Positions 1-11,601 of a DNA stretch of 64,000 nt are shown one piece after another. Source of the stretch: Dichetophora obliterata (Eukaryota; Arthropoda; Insecta; Diptera; Sciomyzidae); assembly GCA_963920525.1 (NCBI GenBank), contig OY986435.1, forward strand, positions 268,922,299-268,986,298, in the 5' to 3' direction. The notes beneath the pieces were generated by a model. It saw only the letters and a list, made by a program, of their open reading frames with translations. It was not told where the DNA came from and searched no databases. Position numbers and translations under genes: made by a program. The number at the start of each line of letters is the position of its first letter. Position 1 is the first letter of the stretch.

Positions 1-295
1 TGGACTATTATTTGTGGGTTTCCATCAAAGATAAGTGTTACGCCGACAAGCCAGAGACAATTGACGCTTTAAAGGACAAGCCATCGTGAAGCCATTCGTG
101 AAATACAGCTGCACACAATCGATAATGTGCTTAAAAATTGGACCGATCGTGTAGGCTACTGCATGGCCAGCCGAGGCAGCCATTTGAATGAAATTATTTT
201 CCATTATTAACCAGAAGGATTGTACTTTCAAATAAAAAAAGAAATTTGAAAAACTATGTAGTAGTTTTTTTTTATAGAATTTTCAAAAAAAAAAA
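1..295 (+). pseudogene. Mariner-like transposase, C-terminal remnant
   Basis: The + strand reads as the last ~70 residues of a mariner/Tc1-type transposase, in two frames. One frame gives YADKPETIDALKDKP up to a stop near base 97; after a one-base shift another gives NVLKNWTDRVGYC followed by ASRGSHLNEIIFHY and a stop near 207. The ending 'RGSHLNEIIFH' is typical of mariner transposase C-termini. The catalytic core lies beyond the left window edge. The frameshift makes this a dead copy. A T-rich stretch follows, then reverse transcriptase sequence from a different element begins near 297. Confidence 0.65.
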
Positions 296-296
296 A

Positions 297-1117
297 GTTA
301 TTTGGCGGACCCTTTATGAGCAACTTTGTCAAAGGCTTTTGAGAAGTCTGTATAAATAGTGTCAACTTGACACCCTTCTTGGAAGGCATTGAAACAGTAT
401 TCAGAAAAACGGTAAGATTTGTAACAGTCGAACGACCAGGAACAAAGGCATGTTAATATGAAGAAATTATATTTTTTACAGCAAACAAGATCTTTTCTTT
501 AACAATTCTTTCGAAGAGCTTTGAAATAGTTGATAGTTTAGCAATCGGTCTGTAAGTAATGGTATTGTTTTTATTCCCAGATTTATAGATCGGAGGAATA
601 GAAACAATTTTCCAATTGGCTATAAATGTACCTGTGTGTAAAGATTTAATAAACAAAATTTGCAATGGATTCATAAGAGATGAGCAGCATTTTTAAAGAA
701 AAAACGGGGATATGCCATCGATATCTAACTTGTTTGACATTTTGACGCTAAGAATTCCATTTTTAATGTCAAGAATCGACAACTCAAGTTAACCAAAATC
801 AATGGAGGATGATATATTGTCTGACGATGAAACAAAAGAACCTAATGTAGGCATAAAGTTTGATTCAAAGAAATCAGCCAAAAATTTGCTGTTTTAGACG
901 CACTTTTAGCAGTTTTGTTATTAAGAAACATCGAAGAAGGAATAAATGAGCTCATTTTCCTAGAATTTATAAAGCGCCAAGACTCTTTTGGGTTTTATTT
1001 AATTTTCATTTTAAACTTTAAGATATATTGTTTATAGAGGTATTTATTTAAAAAATTTAACTCCCTCATGTAATGCCGATGTGTGAAAAAACGATCAATA
1101 TTACCTGTTTGAGCATA
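297..1117 (-). pseudogene. LINE reverse transcriptase fragment (CR1/Jockey-like), 3' part
   Basis: Read on the - strand, 674-453 encodes a reverse transcriptase finger region with the motif IPPIYKSGNK followed by YRPIAKLSTISKLFERIV, and 340-300 encodes FSKAFDKVAHKG, which surrounds the first catalytic Asp of the polymerase. The upstream part (1117-950) continues the linker between endonuclease and polymerase. Frameshifts and stops interrupt it. The matching 5' continuation is at 3603-3960; the intervening 2.5 kb is a Helitron-type insertion cluster. The polymerase is truncated before the (Y/F)ADD motif, at the mariner remnant. Confidence 0.7.
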
Positions 1118-1865
1118 TCTAATATATAAAATTCTTCTGTCACGGGGTACGTAATCGAACTCCTCCGAAACGGCTCGACCGATTTTCATGAAGTTTTGTA
1201 TGTATATTTTGTAGGTATGAGAATAGGTCGTAAAGTATATTTCAACCTCCTACTAACAGCGGGCGTGGCACCTCCCATACAACCCAAATTTGCGATATCG
1301 AATATCTTTGGAGTTATAAGCCGCTTAGCCTCGGAATTCGGTATTCGACAATTTACACGTGCCGCTTCGCAGATAAAATTTTGTGAGAGTTGGACAAGGG
1401 GGCATGGCACCTCCCATACAACCCAAATTTGCGATATCGAATAGCTTTGGAGTTATAGGCCGCACATCCTTGGAATTCGAAATTCGACCACAATTTACAC
1501 GTGGCGTTTTACTGATAAAATTTTATGGGAGTTGGACAAAGGGGCGTGGCACCTCTTATACAACCCAAATTTGCGATATCGAATAGCTTTTGAGTCATTC
1601 AAACAAAGCACACAAAGCCTCGGAATTCAGCATTCGAACTCAATTTACACATGCAGTTTTACTGATAACTTTGTATGGCGTTGGACAAGGGGGCGTGTCA
1701 CCTCCCATGCAACCAAAATTTGAGAAATTCTACAGCTTTTGAGTTATAGGTCGCACAGCCATGGAATTGAGTATTCGACCACAATTTACACATACAATTT
1801 CACTGATAACATTTTATTCGCGTTTGGCAACGGGGCCGCGGCAGCAACGCGCCGGGTTTAAGCTA
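1118..1865 (+). mobile_element. Helitron-type (HINE-like) non-autonomous element with tandem repeats
   Basis: It starts TCTAATATATAAAATTCTTC and soon reads 'ctcgaccgattttcatgaag', the usual opening of Helentron-associated non-autonomous elements of insects. It ends 'cgccgggtttaagcta', close to the usual terminal ...CGGGTTTCAGCTA. No coding capacity and no target duplication, as expected for rolling-circle elements. The interior is almost wholly a tandem array. A second element of the same style starts directly at 1866. Family assignment is by terminal sequence style only. Confidence 0.6.
1215..1830 (+). repeat. Tandem repeat, ~140-160 bp unit, about four imperfect copies
   Basis: Units contain, in order: 'gttggacaagggggcgtggc', 'acctcccatacaacccaaat', 'ttgcgatatcgaatagcttt', 'gagttataggccgcacagcc' and 'ggaattcg..attcgaccaca'. 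Copies begin near 1250, 1390, 1528 and 1678, diverged by substitutions and small indels. The same repeat in the opposite orientation occurs at 53130-53860. Short ORFs of 60-80 codons across it follow the repeat period and are not genes. Confidence 0.8.
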
Positions 1866-2486
1866 TCTATATATATAAAATGGAATGTGTGTTTCTTTAT
1901 TTGTTTGTTTGTACCTTATAGGAGACCAAACCTCTGGACCGATCTTCCTGAAAATTTCACAGCATTTAATTGGGACTCTGGCATGATTAATAGGGTACTT
2001 TTTTGACCACGCCCACTTTTACGCCCACTTTTTTAAAATTATGTAATGGCTCCCATATAGTTTTTAACAGATTTACTTCAAATTGTATACACATTATACT
2101 CCAGGCGAGGTAGAAATAAACATTTCTTACGCCACGCCCCCTTTTATGCCCCTTTTCACGCCAAATTTAAGTTTTAAACTTTTTGTTCTCTGTACAAATT
2201 TGTTCCTTCCAACGGATTATTTTTTATTTGGTAGTATATTGCTCTTAATACTGTTAACGTCGCCATATTACTATGAACCACGCCCACTTCACCGCCCCCT
2301 TTTTTAATTCAGATACTTACTTATACCACTAACAATGTTTGCTATACAAAATACTTTTTTTGTAATATGTATTTACCTAAAGTTTTATATAGTTTTTATC
2401 TACAGGTAAGGTAGCCATAGATTTTTTATTACCAAATCCCCCTTTTTCGCCCCATTTTACTTTAATTATAATAAATCTGCTTTCAA
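1866..2486 (+). mobile_element. Helitron-type (HINE-like) element, second in cluster
   Basis: It opens 'tctatatatataaaatggaa' followed by 'gtttctttatttgtttgttt' and 'ggaccgatcttcctgaaaat', the same 5' end as the element beginning at 2487. It has repeated 'ccacgcccacttt' blocks and no 3' terminal motif of its own, so it is probably a truncated copy or was interrupted by the next one. No ORF resembles a known protein. Confidence 0.5.
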
Positions 2487-3602
2487 TCTATATATATAAA
2501 AATGAATGTCTGTCTGTTTGTTTGTTTGTTTGTGCTTTATAGGAGGCCAAACCCTTGGACCGATCTTCCTGAAACTTTCACAGCATTTTACTATGAATCT
2601 GGAAAGAATAAAAGGCTATATGAAGTTTTTGTTTGACAAAGGGGCGTGGCACTGCCCATATAACCTAAAAATTTAAATCGCCATATTTTGGGCATTTTTT
2701 GACCTACGTTGATGCTATTTGGTACATATGGTATTGGCATAGTTAGGAATACGTACCAGGAGAAAAGTGGGTGGGACCACGCCCCTTTTTAGGAAAATTA
2801 AAAATCGCAATATAGTCTTAACTACTGGACCGATCATCATTAAATTTTCACAATAGGATATTCTTACGAAATAATAAATTCTTGACTATATAAAGTTGTG
2901 AGTGGACGAAGGGGCGTGGCCTCGCCCATATAACCCAAATTTTAAAATCGTCATATCTTGGGCATTTTTTGACCAACGGCGGCAGTATTTGCTATATATG
3001 GTATTAGCATGAATAGAAATACGTACCAAAAGAAAAGTGGGCGGAGCACGCCCCTTTGTTTGCGATATATTGGAGGCTGGACCTGATAACCGATCTTAAA
3101 TTTTCACAGCGTTCAGCTTTGACTCAGGAATACTTATTACATGATAATATTTTTCGACCATGCACACTTCTGCACCTACTTTTTTACTACGTTTATTAAC
3201 GGCTATACCACAAATCATGTCATTAAAATCATTAAAATACATATTAATTAAAATAGTGGGGTAGCTCAATTCTCTTTCTTCTACCACTGTCTTCAAAACA
3301 GCTGATTTTATAATACGTGTTAATTAAAATAGAGAAAGGTGTAACCCCATTCTCATTCTCCCACAACAGACTGCGAAACAGCTGATTGTGTAATTGCTGC
3401 TTTTTGATTGGTCTAAAAATAAAAAGGGGGAGCATGAAGCAAATTACATGCGATTCAGCGCTGAATTCTAATTGGTTTACAACAAAAAAAGAGGCGAAGC
3501 ATTGCAATAATTAAATTAAATAAATAAATTTTTGTAAATATATAAATACTTTTAATTTTATTTTAAACGAGGGGGTAGCGAAGCACACAGGGTTCAGCTA
3601 GT
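2487..3602 (+). mobile_element. Helitron-type (HINE-like) element, third in cluster, complete ends
   Basis: The 5' end is 'tctatatatataaaaatgaa' with a TGTTTG repeat and 'cttggaccgatcttcctgaa'. The 3' end is 'gcgaagcacacagggttcag' then 'ctagt' at 3602, a typical Helentron-type terminus. The interior has two ~250-bp direct units (about 2575-2820 and 2820-3065) sharing 'gggcgtggc..gcccatataa' and 'tgggcattttttgacc', and a further pair near 3250 and 3330 sharing 'aaacagctgatt'. Non-coding. The cluster 1118-3602 interrupts a - strand LINE. Confidence 0.65.
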
Positions 3603-3960
3603 AATCTATAAAATTTGTTTCTGAGATTTTTAAGTTTTATAAGCTCAGGTGTAAACCAAGGTATTTTGTAGTTTTTTTCTATGAGTGCGAGGTATATATT
3701 CATTACAAACATTAGAAATAGTAGATTTAAATAAACTAAATGAGTCCACCAGAAAACGCGCGATTAAGTAGCTTAAAATTGCATAAGTTAAAATTGAAAT
3801 TAGAGGTAGAACTATAATTAGATGCGGGTAACAAAAATTTATAAAACTCAAAAACCACCTTTAGCGGAATATGATGCATGTCTGAGGAGCAAATGGGAAA
3901 GCCGATTCCTCCACTTTAAAGTTTTTAGTTATTGCTGATAAATATTAAATCAAGAATCTT
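3603..3960 (-). pseudogene. LINE fragment, 5' continuation of the 297-1117 copy
   Basis: On the - strand, near 3680-3610, the reading is '..PWFTPELIKLKNLRNKFYR' with frameshifts, the conserved linker between the endonuclease and polymerase domains of CR1/Jockey-like LINEs (compare PWYTKDLKTLRNNRN at about 14915-14960). It continues in the - strand LINE left of 1118. It meets an oppositely oriented LINE head-to-head near 3960-4060. Confidence 0.6.
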
Positions 3961-4059
3961 ATTCAGCTTGTTTTTGAATCCATTGATTTGAACTAACTTA
4001 AGGTCTAACTTAAGGTCTAGAAAACTGTCTATTACAAAAACTGCAAGATCACCTTTGTT

Positions 4060-6110
4060 TCTGACCATGATCTCATTTTCTGTTCTTTAAATGTAAATAT
4101 TACACCAGTTGTTATTGAAAAAGTAATTACTTTTAGGGATTATAAGTACATTGACTACGGCTCATTGTTTAGTGACATGTCTAGTATTAACTGGTCCGAG
4201 TGTTGGTTCATGAGTTCTGTTACTGAGAAGCTAGGGTATTTTATATGTAGAATTTTACAACTTTTTGACTTGCATGTGCCTTTGGTCACTCGCCGAGTAA
4301 CTAACATTAGCTGTCCCTGGTTCACAAATAATGTGAAATTAGTCCTCAAAAAACGTAATACAACTTACAATCGTTGGAAAAGAAATCCCACAACATCAAA
4401 TTGGGAACAACACAAAAGTGCGAGAAACATAGCTAACTCTACAGTTAGATCAGCAAAGCGCATTTTTTTTTATGTCCAAACTAAGTTCATCACAACCATC
4501 TTAAAAGCTTTGGAGCAATTTAAAACAAGCTGGTGTATGCAGTGTGAAATCCGATGTTTGCCGAATTGATCCTAATACACTAAACGAATACTTTATCGCC
4601 AGATCTACGTCTCCAAATAATGGGCTTGCCTTTGATCCAAGGCCTTTAAGTTCTGAATCTCTAAGTAATTTTGAGTTTGTTGCTATTGATGAAAGTGAAA
4701 GAATATCAATTAAGTTTATAAAAATTATTTAACCATTCATCATCAGCCCGCTCACCCACATATTCAATCATTGTTTCACAAGTGCATGCTTCCCTGATGC
4801 TTGGGAAGTAGCGACGATCATTCCCATAGCGAAAAAAACTAATGCTTGCGACCTGTTAGTCTATTGTCATCCTTGTCAAAAGTTTTTGAGTCCCTCATGG
4901 CAATGCAAATCTCGGAACTCATAAAAAGATTTGACCTTTTGTCCCCATTTCAGTCTGGTTTTCGACTAGGACATAGCTGCTCTACAGCAATAGTAAAGAT
5001 CTTAGATGACATCAGAGTGTCTTATGATTTGTGGCGCATAAACTTGCTCTGTCTCTTCGATTTCTCCAAGGCATTTGATTCTGTTGACCACTCAATACTG
5101 TGTCAAAAACATGAGGATAACTTTGGTTTCTCTAGCATGGCGGTCCGTCAGTTAAATAGTTACTTGGTTGGAAGGTCTCAACGAGTTAGGGTGGGAAATA
5201 GTCTGTCCGCTTTCTGTTATTTATCCTGTGGAGTGCCGCAAGGTACTCAGTACTTGGTCCGTTGCTATTTTCAATGTTTATAAACGAAATTTTCATTATA
5301 TGTCGTCATGTTACCATGCATGCATATGCTGATGACCTGCAACTGTATTTAGATAGTCCTATTGACCTTGTTGATAATTTATGTGTTAGGATGAATGAGG
5401 ATTTAAATGAAATGGGCTGATACAAATAAGATCAGACTAAATCCACTTAAATCATATGTTTTGCCTATTTTCAAAGCAAATTATTCTGCTTCCAATATAC
5501 CAACTGTTTATTTAAACGGTGTTGGGCTAAACTTTGTTGGCAAAGTTAAAAATCTAGGATATATTATTAACTCGTCTCTTTCTTGTGAGGATCACATTAA
5601 TTCTGTTGTTTCTAAGGTCTACTATGCTCTTCGGAGCCTAAGATGGACCGCGTCATTTGTACCTGTTGATACTAGAAAAAAATTAGTACTCCAGCTTATA
5701 GTGCCAATCATTTCATATTCTGATATTGTCTATAGCAAACTTGATTATAGGTCCAAACTTAAGTTACAACAAGCTTTTAATAACGCCGTAAGATATGTAT
5801 TTGGCCTTTGTTAATTTGACAGCATCTGTCACTTGAGCAACAAAATACTCGGTTGCAATATTTTCAACTATCTTGATGCGAGGAACTGCATATTTTTTCA
5901 TAAATTGGTATACACAAAGACACCTACATACCTTTTTGAAAAGCTACAATTTTGTAGATCAACCAGAAATATGAACTTGATAATTCCATTATTTAATTTT
6001 GTAAGCTCCCACAGACTTTTTTTGTAAACGCCGTCAGAATTTGGAACTCGCTGCCTTTAAGAATAAAATGTATTCAAAATTATCGCAACTTGAAGCATGA
6101 AATTTTACTA
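4060..6110 (+). pseudogene. LINE ORF2 fragment (endonuclease end plus reverse transcriptase)
   Basis: It starts with the endonuclease C-terminus (VSDHDLIFCSL near 4055-4090). A linker ORF follows at 4165-4569, then polymerase: LLSSLSKVFE near 4860, FDFSKAFDSVDHSIL near 5057-5100, SCGVPQGTQ near 5225, and the catalytic YADDLQLY near 5323-5346. The C-terminal thumb region is in separate ORFs at 5407-5814 and 5833-6027. Several frameshifts and stops separate these, so it is dead. The DDLQLY form differs from the DDMKIY/DDLKIF of the other LINEs here, so it is a separate family, closest in style to the Jockey group. The 3' end is lost in AT-rich sequence. Confidence 0.75.
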
Positions 6111-6465
6111 CACTTTTTTTAATAACTACTATTATTTTCTTCATCTTTTAGTATAAGAATAATTTTTAACTAATAACATTTTGATCAATTTGATAATTTT
6201 AATTAAATACTTAAACAATTGTATTAATCTTAATAAATTTATTCAGTTGCTTATCTTCTTGTTGATAGTAATATATTAAATTATTAATTATTTTTAAAAT
6301 CAAAATTGTAATCAAATCCTTAAGTATTTGTTTTAAACAATATGTATTTATCATAATAACTGATAAACTGTATAACTGATAAATATGTATTTATCAGTTG
6401 TTTATAAATTGTTGTTATTATGTTATTCTTACTGCATTTAAAAGACTCTGTCTTATATGTGAACA
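6111..6465. other. AT-rich stretch, no gene seen
   Basis: Probably the decayed 3' untranslated region of the preceding LINE. It contains a short direct repeat, 'aactgataaatatgtattta' near 6370 echoing 'aatatgtatttatcataata' near 6340. No ORF or terminal repeats recognised. Confidence 0.4.
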
Positions 6466-6655
6466 TTATTTCTTAATAAAATCACTACATACATAAGAAG
6501 GAATAAATTCAGTATTACAATGAACATCAGTCCAGACAACTTTACTTAAATTAAAGTCCCCAAGAACACATAGCTGATTCCCAGTGGGCAATTGCAGTAG
6601 TGCCAAGGCCTTCCACACTCCTTTTATAGGCCTTCCACACTCCTTGCAAACACTG
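6466..6655 (-). pseudogene. LINE endonuclease fragment
   Basis: The - strand reads QLCVLGDFNLSKVVW near 6580-6535, where GDFNL is the conserved core of the AP-like endonuclease of non-LTR retrotransposons. Only ~60 codons remain. A short direct repeat 'aggccttccacactcctt' at 6606 and 6630 lies at the boundary with the next, oppositely oriented LINE, suggesting a local duplication at a breakpoint. Confidence 0.6.
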
Positions 6656-7372
6656 CTTTGTGAGTGTTGAAAATGAAAAATTTGGGCCATACTTAGTAAC
6701 TTCTGGTGTTCCTCAGGGAAGTATTTTGGGTCCGTTATTATTTATTTTGTTTATAAATGATATAACTGATTCCACTGTTTATTCCCGCTGCTTGTTATTT
6801 GCAGACGATTTAAAAATTTTTCTAAAAGTAAATAATTCAGTAGATGCTTCTAAGCTTCAGGCTGATCTCGACTCTGTTTACGATTGGTGTGCTAGGAATA
6901 TGTTGTTCATGAATCGAAGTAAATGTGCTCAAGTAAATTCTCACTCAAGTACTTACATTCTGGAAAATACTCCGCTAAATTGTGTCACTGAAATTAAAGA
7001 TTTAGGTGTCATTTTTGATAAAAAATTTGATTTTATTTCCCATCTCAACTACTAATTATCCCTAAAGCGTATTCATTGCTTGCGTTCCTGCGTCGAAACT
7101 CTTGCAACTTTAATGACCTTGTCACGTTGAAATCTTTGTTTATTTCTATGGTGCGATCAATCTTGGAATATGCCTCTTTTATATGGAACCCTTTTTATAC
7201 TATACATTCCAATCGCATAGAACGGGTTCAAAGGTCTTTCGTTCGGTTTGCTTTTCGATACATAACCTTTGAAGAACCTGTCCCTTCATTGTTGGCTCAA
7301 AAAGTCTACACATTAGAAGAATTAATCTTTCAATGTTATTTGTTTTCGATATATCGGTCAGTAAAGAGTTGA
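6656..7372 (+). pseudogene. LINE reverse transcriptase C-terminal fragment (CR1-like)
   Basis: It begins within the polymerase: SGVPQGSILGPLLFILFIND near 6701-6760, the catalytic FADD in LLFADDLKIF near 6796, then KCAQVNSHS and DLGVIFDKKF. After a frameshift near 7050 the thumb region continues at 7076-7372 (LKSLFISMVRSILEYASFIW, then RIERVQRSFVRFAF). 5'-truncated with one frameshift. It resembles the LINE fragment at 20453-23000 (LLYADDLKVF) more than the 10346-16975 copy. Confidence 0.75.
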
Positions 7373-7610
7373 TCTCGTCATATAGCCGGTGACGGTCGTT
7401 TATCTTGTGTTGTTTTTGTTATAGTAATTTGTTTATATCAGTTTTTATTAACCTCCGTGTGTGCTGCAGTAGCGTAGCAAGGGTGGGGCAGGGGGGGGTG
7501 GTCCGCACCGGGTGCACAGACAGAAGGGGTGCAAAATTAACAAAAAAAATTTTAACATAAATCTGTACTAAATTGTTTAATTTGTTTGTATAAACATACA
7601 TTTTTTTTAG

Positions 7611-7890
7611 TCCTCTGCGACTGACGTGCCTAAATTTTTACAATTCTACTGACATGGTAGTACATCAGACATCATTTTGACAACTTATATTTTCGAAACT
7701 CGCTTTTTATTCCTTATTTTACCTATAATATTTTAAAGTTAAGAATGTATATTATTTTTTTAATGTACTAATATATAAAATTAAAAAGACGTATGAAGCT
7801 AAGCAACATTTATTGATATAGCATAAATAATTTTTGCAAAATATAAACATTTTATGGTGTCTGTCATACTACCACGTCAGTCGCAGAGGA
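7611..7890. mobile_element. 280-bp inverted-repeat MITE nested in the hAT element
   Basis: The outermost 18 bases, TCCTCTGCGACTGACGTG, are repeated exactly in inverse orientation at 7873-7890. The interior is AT-rich and non-coding. I see no clear target duplication (left flank ..tttttag, right flank gcgctta..), so the superfamily is open. Confidence 0.6.
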
Positions 7891-8265
7891 GCGCTTAATA
7901 TATGTTTTTTCAATACCTAGTATGATTGAACTTATTATATTGGCTGTACTGTTACATTGTAAAATACAAAAGACAAAAGGTGCTAAAAAACATCAAAGCA
8001 TTCCTTACAATGCGTTTGTATCAATTAAAACTAATTTAAAATATTCATAGGTATAATGTTTGGTGAAGGGTGCGTGCAACCATCATAAAGATTGTACACA
8101 CATTTTTATTTATTTTATACATAGTTATAATTGGATTGATGTCACAAATTTTTCATATGATATATAGTTTTGTTATTGAATGCTTTTATGTAACTTAATA
8201 TAAACTAAATGTTTGAAATGGGTTTTTGGAAGTGGTCCGTAAAGTATGCAATAAAGCGTGTTTAA

Positions 8266-8338
8266 TTTTAATAAGCTCATTTCTGTTTTTTGTATAATTT
8301 AACTTTAATAAGCTCATTTCTGTTTTTTGTATAATTTT
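8266..8338 (+). repeat. 37-bp direct tandem duplication
   Basis: 'taataagctcatttctgttt' followed by 'tttgtataattt' occurs twice in a row with a 37-bp period. It lies inside the hAT element; a local slippage-type duplication. Confidence 0.8.
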
Positions 8339-9573
8339 TTCTTTTTATTTCCTTCTAATAACAAAAAATACGCCGCTATCAGAGATTGAATTAAAAAATT
8401 ATGTACAGTAGAATCATTGAAAATTATTGCCAGACAACTAAGACCCCGATTTTACATTTGAATGATTGAAAATATATTTTTGGATCAGTCCTACAAATAT
8501 TTAACATAAGACAAGATACGAACTAATTAATTATTTTGATATTTAAAATATTTCAGGCCGCAATGAAATGCAAACTTCATCAAATGAAGTCAAAAAATTT
8601 CTTATTTGGGGGGTCCCAGGGGTCGCTGATCACGAATCTGACTTCGAAAATTCGAAAAAATTAAAAAATGGCATCGAAAAAATGGCGATTTAATTTATGT
8701 GTTTTAAATTTAATAACAATATTTTTAGATTATGTTTTAAAATATTTATTTTAAATATTAAAGTTTTTCCATTAAATTTGTCGTTTAAATAAATGTGTTT
8801 TTTTACAATTTTTAAATTTTTACAATGAAACTATATTTTAAAACATTATTTTAAAAACAAAAACTTTTGTTTTAAATTAAACTTTAAAAACATTTGTGTT
8901 TAACTGAAATGAAAATGTTTCATGCTCTATTTCAAAAACAAATTCGTGTAATAAGAACACAATTTCTTTTGATTTTAGCACATATTTACCTCAGTGGACA
9001 ATACACATAAGCGAAACCGTTACATAAGTAGAAGAAAGCAGAAGAAAGTATAGGGCCGATAAAAAATAGCAGTGCTTCCAATGTTAATTTTTTTTAATGC
9101 AGAAACTATTCTTGGCTACACGTTCTAAAATTTATATGTTCTAATTTGCTTCTAAAGAAACAAATGTTAAATAGTTTCAGAACATTTTAATATTAAATTT
9201 ATATTAAATATGCATTTTGTCTTTAAAGCAGTATTAAAACAATGCTGCAATTTAAGCGTTATTAAAAGTAGCTGCGAATATCCCAATAACTTTCCGTGTT
9301 AATTGCCTCAGATAACGTACCCACCAAAGAATTTCTTTTATCTTCTAAGCTGTGTGAAATTTCGTTTAAGATCTTTAGCACATCTGTCAGTGGAGTCAAG
9401 AACTGACTCAAAGAACAAAAATCACTGTTGGTTTAATCGGCTCTAACAAACAAAATTTTTTAATTTTTCCTTTAACTTTGCAAGACATCATATTCCACAT
9501 ATATTTATTATCGAAATATTATAAATTTGATAAATTTATCAAAATTCATTAACAAGAAGAAAATAAGAGGGCG

Positions 9574-10104
9574 ATGTTCAAGTGCCTGGATAGGTTTCAT
9601 TCGGAACTTAATAGTAGAACAAAATCGGTACAAGAAATTGAAAATGTATTTGAAGCAATTCTTCCACCAAGCTTGCTATCCACTTCTGAAAATGAAGTAC
9701 AGATCTTAATTCAAAGATTGGTCGCTGTCCATGATGAGGTCAATGAAGAAGAGTTAGCAATTGAAATACCAAGGCTAAGAAGGCACCTTAAAGCTGCAGA
9801 CATTGCTTTAGAAACTCATAAAAACTGGACCTCAATAGATTTTTTAAACTTTATTTATGAATGGGGATTCGAAGAGACCTTGCCGAATCTAGCACTTACT
9901 TTAAAATTATTTTTAACGATTTTCGTTTCAGTTGCTTCATGCGAAAGAAGCTTTTCAAAACTTAAATTAATAAAAAATTATTTACGGTCAACAATGGGGC
10001 AGTCAAGACTTACAGACCTCTCGATATTATCTATTGAATCCGAAGAGACTGAGAACATTGATTTCGATGAAGTTATCAAAAAGTTTGCTTCTCTTAAAGT
10101 TTGA
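9574..10104 (+). pseudogene. hAT transposase, C-terminal part with dimerisation domain
   Basis: An open frame of 176 codons. Residues ~110-155 hold the hAT C-terminal dimerisation signature: LTIFVSVASCERSFSKLKLI, then KNYLRSTMGQSRLTDLSIL. This matches the ZMYM6/52-kDa-repressor-like hAT group, with 'S.ASCERSFSKLK.IK.YLRS.M...RL'. The usual transposase is several hundred residues longer; the catalytic Asp residues and BED/TTF finger are missing upstream, where I see only decayed AT-rich sequence. It is read in the same orientation as the enclosing LINE. A second hAT transposase with the same signature is at 51111-51914. Confidence 0.8.
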
Positions 10105-10661
10105 TTTTATTCATTATTTTTAATCATTAAATAATGTTTTTTATATTTTTTCAGACACCCAATTGATGTTTTAAAACAAAAAAGTTAAATTACTAATAAA
10201 AAATTTTAAACAAAACCGTATATTTGCAAATTTTTAGTTTTTTATAGAGATTTAAGATATGGATAAGGATAACCGTCATTTGAGGGTGCAAAATTTATTT
10301 TCCGCCCCGGGTGCCAACAACCCTAGCTACGCCACTGGTGTGCTGTATTGTGATTGAAAATTATTTTCAGTGTTAATAAAGTGAAGTCAATTATTTTCAT
10401 GTCTTGGTACATATATCGTTTTATTTATCGTCATAGTTTGATAGTTGAGCTGCTGCTTATATACTTTTTTCTTTCTCTTTTTTTTTTTTGCGTTCCTCTT
10501 TGTGTAACATATTATATTAACCCATTAGCACTTAGTGGACATTATTTTTGCACACATATTTTTTTTTAACTTTATTTTTTCGCTATGGAATTTTTTCCGT
10601 TGAAAATTTTGCTGCTTGTTCTTTAGACGAGGTTTGCAAAAGTTAAAACATTCTGAACCGT

Positions 10662-11539
10662 ATGTTCAGTTGTTCTGGCGCATGTGGGCGTTTGTTCCAT
10701 ACTTCATGTGCTGGGATCTCTAAGTCGTGTCTTGATGATTTAATCTCACCACGATCAGGTCTTCGCTGGTATTGTGCTTCGTGTAGGATTCTTTCACGAG
10801 ATGAGTTTTTCTCAAAAATTAAGCTTTTCGGTGATAGTCTTAACGCTTTAAATAACAATTTTAAAGAAATTGTTACATTTTTTAATGAAGTAAGCTCCTC
10901 ACCCAGCACTAGCATTTATGATGAAAAGTCTTCATCGGTAAAAATTTCGACCGCATTGTCTTAGACTCTTCCAGCCTCTTCTTCTGAGACTCAAATAATT
11001 TCATCTAAAAAAGACCTAAATATTTCAAATACAAAGAGAAATAATTCAAAAAATAACAATAATAAGCGGCGCATGACGCTTCCAGCCACTTTAGAAATGA
11101 AGCAGATCTCGGTTAAGCCAGTGTTTACGCCAGTGGGAATGGATAATAGAGTTATTACTCCATCTCCTCCATCTCCTCCATCTCTTTCTCCCCCGGCTAG
11201 AAATGACATAACTAATGAGCGCAATAGTTCATTAAATTTAAGAGCGTTTTCGAAAAAAAAAATGTTTTCATTTCACGCCTTCAGCCCGACACAACAAGTG
11301 AAAATGTATTGACGTTTGTCAAACATAACCGTTTAGTAAGTGAGACTGCTTTCTGCTCATGCAAAAAAATTGGCAATATACCGTCCCACGCATCATTTAT
11401 TCTCACAGTGGCTGCTGAAGAGTTTGCAACTGTTCTGAGCTCTAATCTGTGGGCTGAAAATATCTTTGTTTCTGAGTTTAAGCCCAAACACAGGTCTAGA
11501 AGGACGAATAATATCGCCAGTCAGACCCAAAAAAACTAA
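10662..11539 (+). pseudogene. LINE ORF1 with PHD-type zinc finger
   Basis: The first 100 codons (10662-10964) contain CSGACGRLFHTSCAG, then LRWYCASCR, giving the Cys/His spacing of a PHD finger (C-x3-C, H-x2-C, W-x-C-x2-C). An in-frame TAG at 10962 interrupts a frame that continues with a Ser/Pro-rich linker (11073-11312). After a +1 shift near 11260 it reads SRLQPDTTSENVLTFVKHN and ends TQKN at 11539. That last section resembles the nucleic-acid-binding end of CR1-type ORF1 proteins. The upstream part of the finger and the true start are uncertain. Confidence 0.7.
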
Positions 11540-11601
11540 ATAGGATTTCTCTTTACCATCAAAATGTAAGGGGATTTCGTTCAAAGACGCGCGACATTTG
11601 T

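Larger units (their letters stand above)
7467..10337 (+). mobile_element. hAT superfamily DNA transposon (2871 bp)
   Basis: The terminal repeats are CAGTAGCGTAGCAAGGGTGG on the left and, reverse-complemented, CAGTGGCGTAGCTAGGGTTG on the right. The element is bounded by an exact 8-bp target duplication GTGTGCTG (7459-7466 and 10338-10345), the hAT length. It carries a transposase C-terminus at 9574-10104 but the N-terminal two thirds is not readable, so it is defective. A 280-bp inverted-repeat element (7611-7890) is nested near its left end. It inserted into the 5' region of a LINE that resumes at 10346. Confidence 0.85.

Noticed and set aside
1196..1723. Three overlapping 60-80-codon ORFs with a shared peptide
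   Set aside because: They reflect the tandem repeat unit and occur in different frames with no start or product in common.
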